Of a DNA stretch of 64,000 nucleotides, positions 26,297-35,585 are shown piece after piece. Position 1 is the stretch's first letter. Each line of letters begins with the position of its first letter. The position numbers and the translations under genes were made by a program. A model generated the notes under the pieces. That model had not been told where the DNA came from. It saw only the letters and a list, made by a program, of their open reading frames with translations, and ran no database searches. Origin of the DNA: Paludibacteraceae bacterium (lineage in GTDB: Bacteria; Bacteroidota; Bacteroidia; Bacteroidales; Paludibacteraceae); NCBI GenBank assembly GCA_017478225.1, contig JAFVDX010000003.1, positions 1-64,000 on the forward strand, read 5' to 3'.

Positions 26297-27805
26297 TTAT
26301 GGTTTTTGTGCACCATAACCTGCTTTGGCACCAAACAACTGCATCGCCTTATCAAAGTTATAGCGGTTACCATACATTGATACGCGATGTATCTCAGTGC
26401 CTTGCATGTTCTGTCCCATTGCTTGACGGAACTGATTGGATGCCGAGTTTGGATTGAAGTTTTGTGATGACGATATCACTTTCAGATTTGCGAATCCTGT
26501 CAAATAATCCTGATCCAACGCCTTTATAAACGCATCGCCCGAAGGCAACTCTAAATTATTATCCGCATTGGGTATCACCTTCTCGTCAACCATGTCCAAA
26601 ATATCCGTACATTTCACATTCGTCCACTTTCCACCACCCTTCGAAGGTAACTGCAAATCTGCTGCATTCAAGAAATAATAATTGTCGTACAAATTTGTAA
26701 TACGCTTAGCCTCGATTGGAGCATCAGGACCGGACAAAGCATGAGTACGGGCAACTGCTGCATAATTATTACCTACAAATATATTATGATGTACATCAGC
26801 GCTAACAAGTGTCATAAATTCATAGCCATAACCCATATCCTCCATAATCTTATCACGACACCAAGAGAATGCCACTGTGTTATGGTGGAAATTGATATGT
26901 GAAGCCTCACCATTCTTATCTCCACCCTGAATTCTTACTGCACTCATTCTGTTTGAGACAAATACACAATTGTATATCTCTACTTCGCCGCAACGAGTGC
27001 TTATCTGAATACCAAAGTTGTTACCATTCAGTATCAAACAATTCTTTATTGTCACATTTCCTGCAATCCAACCCTCAGAAAACATAATCTGATGCTGAAC
27101 CTGAGGTGGCGTTGGGCGCAACAAACCGGTCTCATACGCTTTCGAAGGGCAACCATTACGCTCATCAGAAGGATCATTGGGCATATAGTAATTCTCCAAA
27201 CCCATATTCATCATTATTCCATCTATCACCAAATTACCCTTTGGCTTCTTTGCCATCACATCATCTAGTTTACTTATGGTAATCAAGCCTTTACTACCAT
27301 TTGTTCCTAATTGATCTTGAGTTGGCTCTATTCGAGTTATATATTTCAGCGGGTCACGCTCCGTAAAATCACTATTCCAACCACCTTCAAGAGTAACCCA
27401 ATTACTAATCTCTATATAACCAGAATTCATAGCACCTAAATAATTGCCTTCTGCAACTCTAATTACTGCGCCATTCTCATTATTTTCCTTAATGATATTC
27501 AACACGGCTTGAATATCTTTCTTTGCAGTTGCCACACTCAAACCATCAGCACCTCTTGAGGCACCATCTGTCTTCACATAATATACCTTCCCGCTATTAG
27601 CCGTCGCCTGAGAACTGCTCGCCTGAGCAGGAGCAGCAGAAGCGCTCTGAGCACTTGATGAATTACTACTCGAAGAACTACTTTGTGAACTTTGAGTTGA
27701 CTTGCCTGTCAAAGCATTACCAAGGTTCTTCAAAAACTGCGCTTGAGAAGGGCATGCGAGAGCCGTCATAAGCAAACTCATCGCAAAAATACGAAATAAT
27801 TTCAT
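26297..27805 (-). CDS. Secreted right-handed beta-helix repeat protein
   Basis: The 502-residue protein has a signal peptide (MKLFRIFAMSLLMTALACPSQAQ), a low-complexity Ser/Ala/Gln linker (about 37-70), and then KVYYVKTDGASRGADGLS, AVIRVAEGNYLG and repeated short strands with Asn/Gly turns (VTIKNCLILNGNNFGIQIS, VEIYNCVFVSNRMSAVRI, INFHHNTVAFSW, VHHNIFVGNNYAAVA). This is the pattern of pectate-lyase-like parallel beta-helices with a DUF1565-type start. No catalytic site is recognised. It is downstream of the S9 peptidase gene on the same strand. Confidence 0.75.
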   Translation of the reverse strand: MKLFRIFAMSLLMTALACPSQAQFLKNLGNALTGKSTQSSQSSSSSSNSSSAQSASAAPAQASSSQATANSGKVYYVKTDGASRGADGLSVATAKKDIQAVLNIIKENNENGAVIRVAEGNYLGAMNSGYIEISNWVTLEGGWNSDFTERDPLKYITRIEPTQDQLGTNGSKGLITISKLDDVMAKKPKGNLVIDGIMMNMGLENYYMPNDPSDERNGCPSKAYETGLLRPTPPQVQHQIMFSEGWIAGNVTIKNCLILNGNNFGIQISTRCGEVEIYNCVFVSNRMSAVRIQGGDKNGEASHINFHHNTVAFSWCRDKIMEDMGYGYEFMTLVSADVHHNIFVGNNYAAVARTHALSGPDAPIEAKRITNLYDNYYFLNAADLQLPSKGGGKWTNVKCTDILDMVDEKVIPNADNNLELPSGDAFIKALDQDYLTGFANLKVISSSQNFNPNSASNQFRQAMGQNMQGTEIHRVSMYGNRYNFDKAMQLFGAKAGYGAQKP

Positions 27806-27852
27806 AGATGTAATTGTTTTAAGTTAATAATATTGTGTCTTTCAATTCTTTA

Positions 27853-30075
27853 TTACTCTTTCTCTTTATTATCATCACTTTTCAGCCACCGATCAAGCCA
27901 CCCTATAAATTCTCTTTGCCATAAGATACCATTCTGCGGTTTCAGCACCCAGTGATTTTCGTCTGGGAATATAAGCAATTCGGCAGGCACTCCTCTTAAT
28001 TTTGCTGCATCAAACGCAGCCATCGCTTGATTGGCAAGTATTCTATAGTCTTTCTCACCATGAATACATAATATAGGAGTATCCCATTTATCTACAAACA
28101 AGTGAGGAGAATTAGCAAAGGTCCTTTGAGCAATCTTGTTATTCTTATCCCAATAAGGACCACCCATATCCCAATTCGCGAACCATTTTTCTTCGGTCTC
28201 AAGATATTGCATTTCCATATTGAATATGCCATCATGCGCAATAAATGCTTTGAACCTACCATTATGATGCCCCGCCAACCAATATACTGAATAGCCACCA
28301 AATGAGGCACCTACACAGCCTAAATGTTCCTTATCAACAAATGGCTCCTGTGAGAACTCATCTATTGCACTCAAGTAATCTTTCATACACTGACCACCAT
28401 AATCTCCCGAAATCTCCTCATTCCACTCTTTTCCAAAACCGGGCAACCCCCTACGATTAGGAGCAACTATAATATATCCATGGGCTGCCATGCGCATAAA
28501 ATTCCAACGATAGGACCAGAACTGAGATACAGGCGACTGAGGACCACCCTCGCAATACAATAAGGTCGGGTATTTCTTCTGAGGATCAAAATGAGGCGGA
28601 TATATAATCCATGTTAACATTCGTTTCCCATCTGTCGTCTTTTGCCAACGAGGCTCTACATTACCTAAATCTACATTATCATATATATGCTTATTCTCAA
28701 ATGTAATCTGCTTTAATATACCTTCCTTCTCTAATTTCGACTCAATAAGATATTCATCTGTTTTTGCTTCATATTTCGTGTCTATATTATTCAAATTGAA
28801 CATGAATAACTCATTTGCCTCACGCATTGAGTGGCGAAGAGTATAAATATAATTCTTATATTTTCCTACTATTGAATAATCATATTGACCATCAGTCAAT
28901 TCTTTTATACTACCCGATAAATCAATTTTATACAAATGACACAACGCATGCCAAACACCACTAAATATCAAACTGTTATTATCATACCAAATAAATTCAT
29001 CTACATTACTGTCGAACTGATAACTAATAAATTGTTTCTCCAAAGTCTCTATATCCATCACAAACAATCTATTTTGGTCCGACTCATATCCATCCCTCTC
29101 CATTGATAACCACGCCAGGTGTTTACCATCCGGAGAAAATTGAGGATTAGTGTCGTAGCCCATCATTTCCTCCGTTAGATTAGTTGTTATTCCGCTTTCG
29201 ATATCATACAAGTATAAATCTGAGTTGGTGCTAATAGCATATTCCAATCCCACCTTTTTCCTGCAGGTATATACAATATACTTATTATCTGGCGACCAGC
29301 AAATTTGCTCAACTCCACCAAAAGGTTTCATCGGACACTCATAAGGCTCGCCTTCCAATATATCCTTTACATTAGTTATACTATTACCTTCTATATATGC
29401 TATATAAGGATGAGGAGCCGACTCCATCCATTCATCCCAATGCTTATACATTAAGTCATCTATTATTCTGCCGGATGTTAAAGGCAAATCAGCATATTTA
29501 TCTTTCGCTTGTGGGATAGTTTTCACTTGGCTTATGAAAATTATCTTACTCTTATTAGGCGAAATCTTGAAACCTTCAATATCATTTTCGAAATTTGATA
29601 ATTGCCTTCTGGACTTGTTTTTAATATCCATCACCCAAATCTGGCTACTACCACTCTCATTAGACAAATATAATAATTGCTCTTTATCCAACCACTCACA
29701 ATCACTTTCGTGGTAATTGCTCTTTGTTAATTCAAGTGCATCATCGTATCTTATTGTATCTATCTTGTCTCTATTTACATTATCAATCTCTTTGTTCTTT
29801 AATAAAAACAACTCTGTATTCGATTTGTTTTTCTCCACTGAATAGTATGTAACTTGATAAGCGATATTACCTGTTGACTCCTCAACACTTATATTTCCTA
29901 TTCTCCCCATGCCCCATAAAGCCTCTGCCGAAAATTGTCTGTTTTGAATATTCGGACTCTGCTTCCCAATTACATCTTGTTTTTCTTTACTCATAATTTT
30001 ATCGGTTGAATCATTGCAACTTACCAGCCCCACAGCAGACATAATAATTACAATATCTCTTAAATTCTTATTCAT
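27853..30075 (-). CDS. S9 family (prolyl oligopeptidase-like) peptidase lipoprotein
   Basis: The frame is open to 30108, but the start at 30075 is preferred because it gives a clean lipoprotein signal, MNKNLRDIVIIMSAVGLVSC (Cys20). The product is 740 residues. The N-terminal half is a beta-propeller with TolB/PD40-like blades (PNKSKIIFISQVK, CWSPDNKYIVYTC, NPQFSPDGKHLAWLS). The C-terminal half is an alpha/beta hydrolase with nucleophile GASFGGYS, Asp in CIHGEKDYRI and His in DENHWVLKP. It is likely an exo- or oligopeptidase of the envelope. A consensus promoter lies upstream. Confidence 0.9.
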   Translation of the reverse strand: MNKNLRDIVIIMSAVGLVSCNDSTDKIMSKEKQDVIGKQSPNIQNRQFSAEALWGMGRIGNISVEESTGNIAYQVTYYSVEKNKSNTELFLLKNKEIDNVNRDKIDTIRYDDALELTKSNYHESDCEWLDKEQLLYLSNESGSSQIWVMDIKNKSRRQLSNFENDIEGFKISPNKSKIIFISQVKTIPQAKDKYADLPLTSGRIIDDLMYKHWDEWMESAPHPYIAYIEGNSITNVKDILEGEPYECPMKPFGGVEQICWSPDNKYIVYTCRKKVGLEYAISTNSDLYLYDIESGITTNLTEEMMGYDTNPQFSPDGKHLAWLSMERDGYESDQNRLFVMDIETLEKQFISYQFDSNVDEFIWYDNNSLIFSGVWHALCHLYKIDLSGSIKELTDGQYDYSIVGKYKNYIYTLRHSMREANELFMFNLNNIDTKYEAKTDEYLIESKLEKEGILKQITFENKHIYDNVDLGNVEPRWQKTTDGKRMLTWIIYPPHFDPQKKYPTLLYCEGGPQSPVSQFWSYRWNFMRMAAHGYIIVAPNRRGLPGFGKEWNEEISGDYGGQCMKDYLSAIDEFSQEPFVDKEHLGCVGASFGGYSVYWLAGHHNGRFKAFIAHDGIFNMEMQYLETEEKWFANWDMGGPYWDKNNKIAQRTFANSPHLFVDKWDTPILCIHGEKDYRILANQAMAAFDAAKLRGVPAELLIFPDENHWVLKPQNGILWQREFIGWLDRWLKSDDNKEKE

Positions 30076-30178
30076 ATCGCGTAATGTAGTAAGTGTTTTT
30101 GTAAACAAACATTTTGTTTTTCAATAACAGGTGATTTATATTTTTTATAAAACGAAATACCACACTATTATTGCGCTG

Positions 30179-30209
30179 CAAATATAAAACTATTATATCA
30201 AATACACAA
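30179..30209 (-). promoter_or_regulatory. Promoter for the S9 peptidase gene
   Basis: Minus-strand TTG (30209-30207) and TATATTTG (30186-30179), spacer 20 bp. The gap 30076-30394 also holds the pdxA terminator; nothing else was seen in it. Confidence 0.7.
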
Positions 30210-30369
30210 CAACAATATTTCTCCACCACGACATAAGCATCAAAAATTGCAGTTAGCAAACATTTCCAAGAAGGAGTTGCTGTTGATTGACTATCAAAAG
30301 AAAATTCATAATGCACGATTTGAAAATAACATGATGATAGATATTTTCAAAAGAATTTTCCACAAATTA

Positions 30370-30393
30370 AAAAGCCACTTCACAGTGACTTTT
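30370..30393 (-). terminator. Rho-independent terminator of pdxA
   Basis: Read on the minus strand, AAAAGUCACU pairs with AGUGGCUUUU around a GUGA loop (10 bp with one G-U pair) and continues in Us. It begins 1 bp after the pdxA stop codon. Confidence 0.75.
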
Positions 30394-30394
30394 A

Positions 30395-31408
30395 TTATAG
30401 TTGTGTATTCGGAATTATTTGTCTCCGTTTATTCAGTGTGTCTATTGCGAGCCAAATGGCATGTCTCATCGACATTTCGTCCGCCATATTCTTTCCAGCA
30501 ATATCAAAACAAGTGCCATGATCAGGGCTGGTTCGTACTATATCAAGGCCTGCTGTCATATTCACGCCACTCATATCCAATAGTTTGAATGGTATAAGTG
30601 CTTGGTCGTGATACATGGCCATCACCGCATCAAACAAACGATATTTTCCGCTACCCCAAAAGCCATCGGCTGCATAAGGACCAAACAGCATCAATCCTTC
30701 TTCATTAAGTTTCTTCACAACAGGTATAATCACCGATTGCTCTTCCTGCCCTATAACCCCTCCATCACCTGCATGCGGATTTAGACCTAAGACTGCAATT
30801 CGGGGCTTTTCTATACCAAAATCGTTTTTCAGAGTTGTATTTAGTAGTAACAACTTTTTCTCAATAAGTTCAGGTGTAAGTGCCTCGCTCAGTTCTGCAA
30901 TAGGCAAATGATTAGTTACAAGTCCCACCCTTAAGTTATCGCTCACAAACATCATAAGTCCTTCTTGCTTCACAGCATCCTCAAGCCATTCTGTATGCCC
31001 TTCCCATGGGAACTCCTCACTCCTGATTGTTTCCTTGCATATAGGTGCCGTTACTAAAGCAGAGATATTGTTTGATTTCCAGTCCTTGATCGCCTTTTCA
31101 AGACACAATCTTGCTGCCTCACCCGCCTTCGTATCTCTTTGACCTAATTCAACTTTGACTTCACTGAAACAATTAACAAAATTTATACACCCCAATTTGG
31201 CATTTGCTGCATCAGGAACTACATGCAACTGAATTTTTCTTATATCATCATCTAAAAATTTCAGATGCTCTTTGGCAGCCTCTATACCTCCATATATTAT
31301 CGGAGTACACAATTCCAAAACATGCTCATCTATCAATGATTTGAATATCACCTCATACCCTACTCCATTGGGGTCGCCTGCCGTAATTCCTATCTTAATA
31401 TCTTTCAT
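30395..31408 (-). CDS. pdxA: 4-hydroxythreonine-4-phosphate dehydrogenase
   Basis: PdxA oxidises 4-phosphooxy-threonine in the DXP-dependent vitamin B6 pathway. The 337-residue protein shows ITAGDPNGVGYEVIFKSL at the N-terminus, ALVTAPICKETIR, EFPWEGHTEWL, GLNPHAGDGGVIGQEE and AMYHDQALIPFKLL, with the conserved metal-binding His residues. SPDHGTCFDIAGKNMAD is near the end. Its start overlaps the stop of the upstream nitroreductase gene by 14 bp. dxr and pdxA share DXP metabolism but lie in different operons here. Confidence 0.96.
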   Translation of the reverse strand: MKDIKIGITAGDPNGVGYEVIFKSLIDEHVLELCTPIIYGGIEAAKEHLKFLDDDIRKIQLHVVPDAANAKLGCINFVNCFSEVKVELGQRDTKAGEAARLCLEKAIKDWKSNNISALVTAPICKETIRSEEFPWEGHTEWLEDAVKQEGLMMFVSDNLRVGLVTNHLPIAELSEALTPELIEKKLLLLNTTLKNDFGIEKPRIAVLGLNPHAGDGGVIGQEEQSVIIPVVKKLNEEGLMLFGPYAADGFWGSGKYRLFDAVMAMYHDQALIPFKLLDMSGVNMTAGLDIVRTSPDHGTCFDIAGKNMADEMSMRHAIWLAIDTLNKRRQIIPNTQL

Positions 31409-31904
31409 AATGAATCTTTTCGTATTGAAGTTTATCTATATTTATCATTTTTTTCTCTTCTGCCTTATACCCTAAACTAACAATACATAATACTGCCATC
31501 TGTTGAGGTATTTCTAACAACTCATGCACCAATTTCTCCGACTCCTCTCGCCCTGCTATCTGCACCCAACAACCGCCTAAGCCTTCGTCTTCAGCACATA
31601 ACAACATATTATGAGCCACTATCGCTCCATCACATTGCCATGTATCGGTCAATGCTGAATCCACACACACAACCACACCCACATTTGCACCGCGAAGCAT
31701 ACTACTACCATAAGTCTTAACTTCTGACAGTTTCTCAAGAGTTGCTTTATCTTTAACTACAACTAACTCCCATGGATTCAAATGTTTGCTCGACGGTGAA
31801 GACAACGCTGCCTGCAAAATACGCTCCAACTTATCGTTCTCAATCTCTTGCGCAGTATATTTTCTTATACTACGCCTTCTTAATGCTAAATTCAGAAAAT
31901 TCAT
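31395..31904 (-). CDS. Nitroreductase family FMN-dependent oxidoreductase
   Basis: The 169-residue protein has the family N-terminus RRSIRKYTAQEIENDKLERIL, the FMN-binding AALSSPSSKHLNPWELVVV, and GGCWVQIAGREESEKLV near the C-terminus, ending in the SLGYKAEEKK segment. Such enzymes use NAD(P)H to reduce nitro groups, quinones or flavins; the natural substrate is unknown. It is downstream of the ABC exporter and overlaps pdxA. Confidence 0.9.
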   Translation of the reverse strand: MNFLNLALRRRSIRKYTAQEIENDKLERILQAALSSPSSKHLNPWELVVVKDKATLEKLSEVKTYGSSMLRGANVGVVVCVDSALTDTWQCDGAIVAHNMLLCAEDEGLGGCWVQIAGREESEKLVHELLEIPQQMAVLCIVSLGYKAEEKKMINIDKLQYEKIHYERY

Positions 31905-31919
31905 TTTAATAATAACTTT

Positions 31920-33755
31920 TTACATCCCTTGCATTTGGATTAGTTTTTTGTAGTAACCATTGGCATTGATTAGTTCATTATGGTTTCCTCTCTCAATTAT
32001 TTTGCCATCGCTCACCACACAAATCTCCTCGGCATTCTTGATTGTGCTCAATCGGTGCGCCACAACTAATGTAGTCCTGTTTTTCATTAGTCTTTCAAGT
32101 GCTTCTTGAACTAATTTTTCGCTCTCAGTATCAAGCGCTGAAGTTGCTTCATCCAAAATCAGAATTGGTGGATTTTTCAGCACTGCTCGAGCAATTGAGA
32201 TACGCTGTCTTTGCCCACCGCTTAATTTTCCGCCTCGTTCGCCAATCAATTGGTCATATCCACCTGCTTGCTCTATAAACTCATGCGCATTGGCAACCTT
32301 GGCTGCCTCAACAACAGCCTCCATAGTTGCGCCGTCAACACCAAAAGAGATATTATTGAAAAAACTATCATTAAACAAAACAGGCTCTTGACTTACTATA
32401 CCCATCATTCCTCTCAGTTGTGCTAGACCAATATCGTTTATATCTATGCCCGAAATAGTTATTCTCCCTTTTTGTATCCGATAGAAACGAGGAAGCAGAT
32501 CAAGTATTGTGGTTTTGCCTGCACCCGACTGACCAACAAAAGCAATCGTCTTACCTTGCTCTATTGTAACATCTATACCCTTTATTACCTCTTTGTCATC
32601 ATATCCAAAATGCACATTTTCATATTTAATCACCATCGGCAAAGGCAACTCTACACTATTCACGCATCCATTAACATCCTCATTTTCACCTTTTTCATGC
32701 AGTATCTTATCGATTCTTTCCAAACTTGCCAAACCTTTTCTTACACTATATACCGCTTTTGTCAAGTCTTTGGCTGGATTGATAATAAGATAAAACACAA
32801 CTAAATAGTATATAAATTCAGCCGCACTTATTATTTCTACATCTCCTAAAATCAAACTTCCACCATACCATAACAAAGTAGCAATTACAACCGTACCCAG
32901 GAATTCAGACATCGGATGGGCTAATTGATAACGCCTTTGGATTCGATTGAATGTGCGCCTTATTTCTTCGTTCAAATCAGCAAAACGCCTTTCCATTCTT
33001 TTCTCCGCAGCAAAACCTTTAACGACTCTCATCCCACCTAATGTCTCATCTACTTGCGACACCAATTCTCCTAACAATTCCTGCCCCCTCGTGCTCTTGC
33101 GTTTTAGGCTCTTACCTACCTGACCTATTATCCAACCGCTTATCGGAAGCAAAATAAACACAAAAAGTGTTAATTGCCAAGAAATAACAAAAAGACTGAC
33201 AAGGTAAATAAGAATCACTAAAGGGTCTTTAAGTAGCAAATCCAAAGATGCCATTATACTGCTCTCAACTTCCTGAACATCATTGGTCATTCGGGACATC
33301 ACATCGCCTTTTTTCTCCTCAGTATAAAAACCTATTGGCAAATCTAAGATTTTTCTATAAAGATCTCTTCTTAAATCTCTTAGCACACCAGTTCTAATAG
33401 GAATCATAAAATATGCTCCAAGCCATGCTGTCAAACATTTCAAGAAAGTCATAACTATCAAGAACAGACCTAATACAAGCAACATTCTGCTCGCCCCGCC
33501 TATATCTACCTGTTGCTGCAAATAGCAATAGATATTGTTTTTGATTATCAATGCGTAGTCTTTCCATTCTGCTTGACTGAAAGACATATAACTAAGCGAG
33601 CCGCTTTCTACACCAAAAAGCAATCTTAAGACTGGAATAATTGAAGCAAAAGAAAAGAGACTCAGTACAGCACTAAGCGAATTGAAAAGCACATTCAAAA
33701 ACACTTGTGTCTTGTACGGTGGAACAAATCTTCGTATGAGTTTAAGGAAATTCAC
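31920..33755 (-). CDS. MsbA-like ABC exporter (fused permease-ATPase)
   Basis: The 611-residue half-transporter has a six-helix membrane domain (about 15-330) and an ATPase domain. Walker A is GQSGAGKTT (408-416), the signature is LSGGQRQRISIARA, Walker B is ILILDEATSALD, and the H-loop is VVAHRLSTI. In this phylum such genes are annotated as MsbA, flipping lipid A core or other lipids across the inner membrane, but drug or peptide export cannot be excluded. A consensus promoter lies at 33827-33857. Confidence 0.9.
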   Translation of the reverse strand: MNFLKLIRRFVPPYKTQVFLNVLFNSLSAVLSLFSFASIIPVLRLLFGVESGSLSYMSFSQAEWKDYALIIKNNIYCYLQQQVDIGGASRMLLVLGLFLIVMTFLKCLTAWLGAYFMIPIRTGVLRDLRRDLYRKILDLPIGFYTEEKKGDVMSRMTNDVQEVESSIMASLDLLLKDPLVILIYLVSLFVISWQLTLFVFILLPISGWIIGQVGKSLKRKSTRGQELLGELVSQVDETLGGMRVVKGFAAEKRMERRFADLNEEIRRTFNRIQRRYQLAHPMSEFLGTVVIATLLWYGGSLILGDVEIISAAEFIYYLVVFYLIINPAKDLTKAVYSVRKGLASLERIDKILHEKGENEDVNGCVNSVELPLPMVIKYENVHFGYDDKEVIKGIDVTIEQGKTIAFVGQSGAGKTTILDLLPRFYRIQKGRITISGIDINDIGLAQLRGMMGIVSQEPVLFNDSFFNNISFGVDGATMEAVVEAAKVANAHEFIEQAGGYDQLIGERGGKLSGGQRQRISIARAVLKNPPILILDEATSALDTESEKLVQEALERLMKNRTTLVVAHRLSTIKNAEEICVVSDGKIIERGNHNELINANGYYKKLIQMQGM

Positions 33756-33826
33756 TTCTTCACAATAAAGTCAGTTGCTCGTATCTGTAGCGTCAAAAAA
33801 TAGTAATTCCGCCTACAAACACACTG

Positions 33827-33857
33827 CAAAATTACTACAATTCTATAATTCTCACAA
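33827..33857 (-). promoter_or_regulatory. Promoter for the ABC exporter gene
   Basis: Minus-strand TTG (33857-33855) and TAATTTTG (33834-33827) with a 20-bp spacer; the ATG is 71 bp downstream. Confidence 0.7.
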
Positions 33858-33885
33858 ATATGTTTTCTTTTTCAATTCTTTTTTG

Positions 33886-33893
33886 TACCTTTG
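33886..33893 (+). promoter_or_regulatory. -7 box for the acyl-CoA synthetase operon
   Basis: TACCTTTG matches the -7 consensus and lies 28 bp before the ATG. No TTG is found at the expected distance, only a T-rich stretch. Confidence 0.5.
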
Positions 33894-33921
33894 CGGGCAT
33901 AATAAATAAATTCCAGTCAAT

Positions 33922-35571
33922 ATGCTAAAGCACTTATTTTCTTATTACAATGACATATTCCCTCGTATGTGGGAACAGCCGGCGTTGTCAGATTATCAAG
34001 GTGATATCTCCTATACATATCAAGAATTGGCGCAACAACTTTTTAATATAAAGTTAATGTTTGCTCAATTAGGTATAAAAGAAGGTGATAAAATTGCATT
34101 ATGTGGTCGAAATTGTGCTAATTGGGCGGTGGCATATCTTGCTATTGCGGTATCACAGAATGTAATAGTGAGCATACTACAAGACTTCAATGCCAAAGAT
34201 ATAATTCATCTTGTCAATCACTCGGATGCCAAAGCGTTGTTTGTAGGTCCGTATGTTTGGAAGAATATCGCAGGCAAACAAGAATATACACCTGAGCAAA
34301 TTGCAGAAATAGCCAATAGGCTCACTCCTAATCTTAAGGCTATTATTTCTCTAAAAGACTTTTCCTTGATATACTCTGAAAATCCTATTGAGAAGATTTC
34401 TGCCGAGCCTGTCAAACCTGAAACATTCCATCTGAAAGACGATAATCTTGACGATTTGATGCTTATCAACTATACCTCAGGCTCTACAGGTGCGCCTAAG
34501 GGAGTAATGCTTACATATCGCAGTTTGAGCGGGAATATATTTTCAGGTATGAAATATCTGCCACCTCGAGCAGGCGACCAATTGGTGTCAATGCTGCCTT
34601 TGGCTCATGCTTTTGGTCAATTGGCAGAATTTCTGTTTCCCCTTGCAGCAGGAGTACATATACATTTCTTGGCGAAGACGCCGACCCCTACTCTACTTAT
34701 GAAGGCCTTTGCGGAAATCAAGCCGTACATGATAGTAACAGTGCCATTGGTAATAGAAAAGATCTGCAATAAATCCATATTCCCCATAACCAACAAAAGC
34801 ACATTCCGACTACTGTGGAAAGCACCATTAGGCATAGGGCGAATAATTAAACATATAGTGAAGAATAAGTTACTAAAGGCATTTGGCGGCAACCTCAGAT
34901 ATTTTATTGTGGGCGGCGCTGCTGTTAATCCCGAAGTGGAAAAATTGCTTTTAGATATCCATTTCCCGTTTATAGTGGGTTATGGTATGACCGAATGTGG
35001 GCCGCTTATAGGCGGTTGCTATTTAAACGAGTTTGAATATCGTTCTTGCGGGCACCAATTGCCATATAATGAAGTAAAGATAGACTCCGAAGATCCCGAA
35101 AATATAGTAGGTGAAATACTTGTCAAAGGTGACCATGTGATGAAAGGATATTACAAAAATGAGGAAGCAACAAAAGCCGCTTTTACAGACGATGGTTGGT
35201 TGCGTACAGGCGACTTGGGACTGATTGATAAGAAAGGTAATATCTTTATCAAAGGAAGAAACAAAAACATGATACTTGGGGCTTCAGGGCAAAATATCTA
35301 CCCTGAAGAGATAGAAGACAAACTGAACAACATGACTGGTGTGGCGGAGTCAGTAATAGTGGAGCGAGAAGGTAAATTGGTGGCATTGGTATTTCCTGAA
35401 CTTAAAGGTGAACTCACTTTCTCGCAACCGATACTTGATCAAATGAAGGAGAACTTACAGAAACTCAATGCCATTTTGCCTAAATATAGCCAGATATTCA
35501 AGATTGAACTTCAAGACCAAGAGTTTGAAAAGACTCCTAAAAAATCAATCAAACGCTTTTTGTATAAATAA
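33922..35571 (+). CDS. Long-chain acyl-CoA synthetase (AMP-binding)
   Basis: The 549-residue enzyme activates fatty acids with ATP and CoA. ANL-superfamily motifs are YTSGSTGAPKG (184-194), SMLPLAHAFGQLAE, GYGMTECGPLIGG, the DGWLRTGDLGLID segment, KGRNKNMI and the catalytic lysine near the end in KTPKKSIKRFLY. Length is slightly short for the long-chain group but complete. It is the first gene of a plus-strand run with gcvP, yitT-like and DUF389 genes. Confidence 0.93.
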   Translation: MLKHLFSYYNDIFPRMWEQPALSDYQGDISYTYQELAQQLFNIKLMFAQLGIKEGDKIALCGRNCANWAVAYLAIAVSQNVIVSILQDFNAKDIIHLVNHSDAKALFVGPYVWKNIAGKQEYTPEQIAEIANRLTPNLKAIISLKDFSLIYSENPIEKISAEPVKPETFHLKDDNLDDLMLINYTSGSTGAPKGVMLTYRSLSGNIFSGMKYLPPRAGDQLVSMLPLAHAFGQLAEFLFPLAAGVHIHFLAKTPTPTLLMKAFAEIKPYMIVTVPLVIEKICNKSIFPITNKSTFRLLWKAPLGIGRIIKHIVKNKLLKAFGGNLRYFIVGGAAVNPEVEKLLLDIHFPFIVGYGMTECGPLIGGCYLNEFEYRSCGHQLPYNEVKIDSEDPENIVGEILVKGDHVMKGYYKNEEATKAAFTDDGWLRTGDLGLIDKKGNIFIKGRNKNMILGASGQNIYPEEIEDKLNNMTGVAESVIVEREGKLVALVFPELKGELTFSQPILDQMKENLQKLNAILPKYSQIFKIELQDQEFEKTPKKSIKRFLYK

Positions 35572-35585
35572 CTAAATCCTAATAT

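Noticed and set aside
30076..30108. Extra 11-residue N-terminus on the S9 peptidase (start at 30108)
   Set aside because: It would bury the lipoprotein signal; the start at 30075 gives a proper signal with lipobox Cys.
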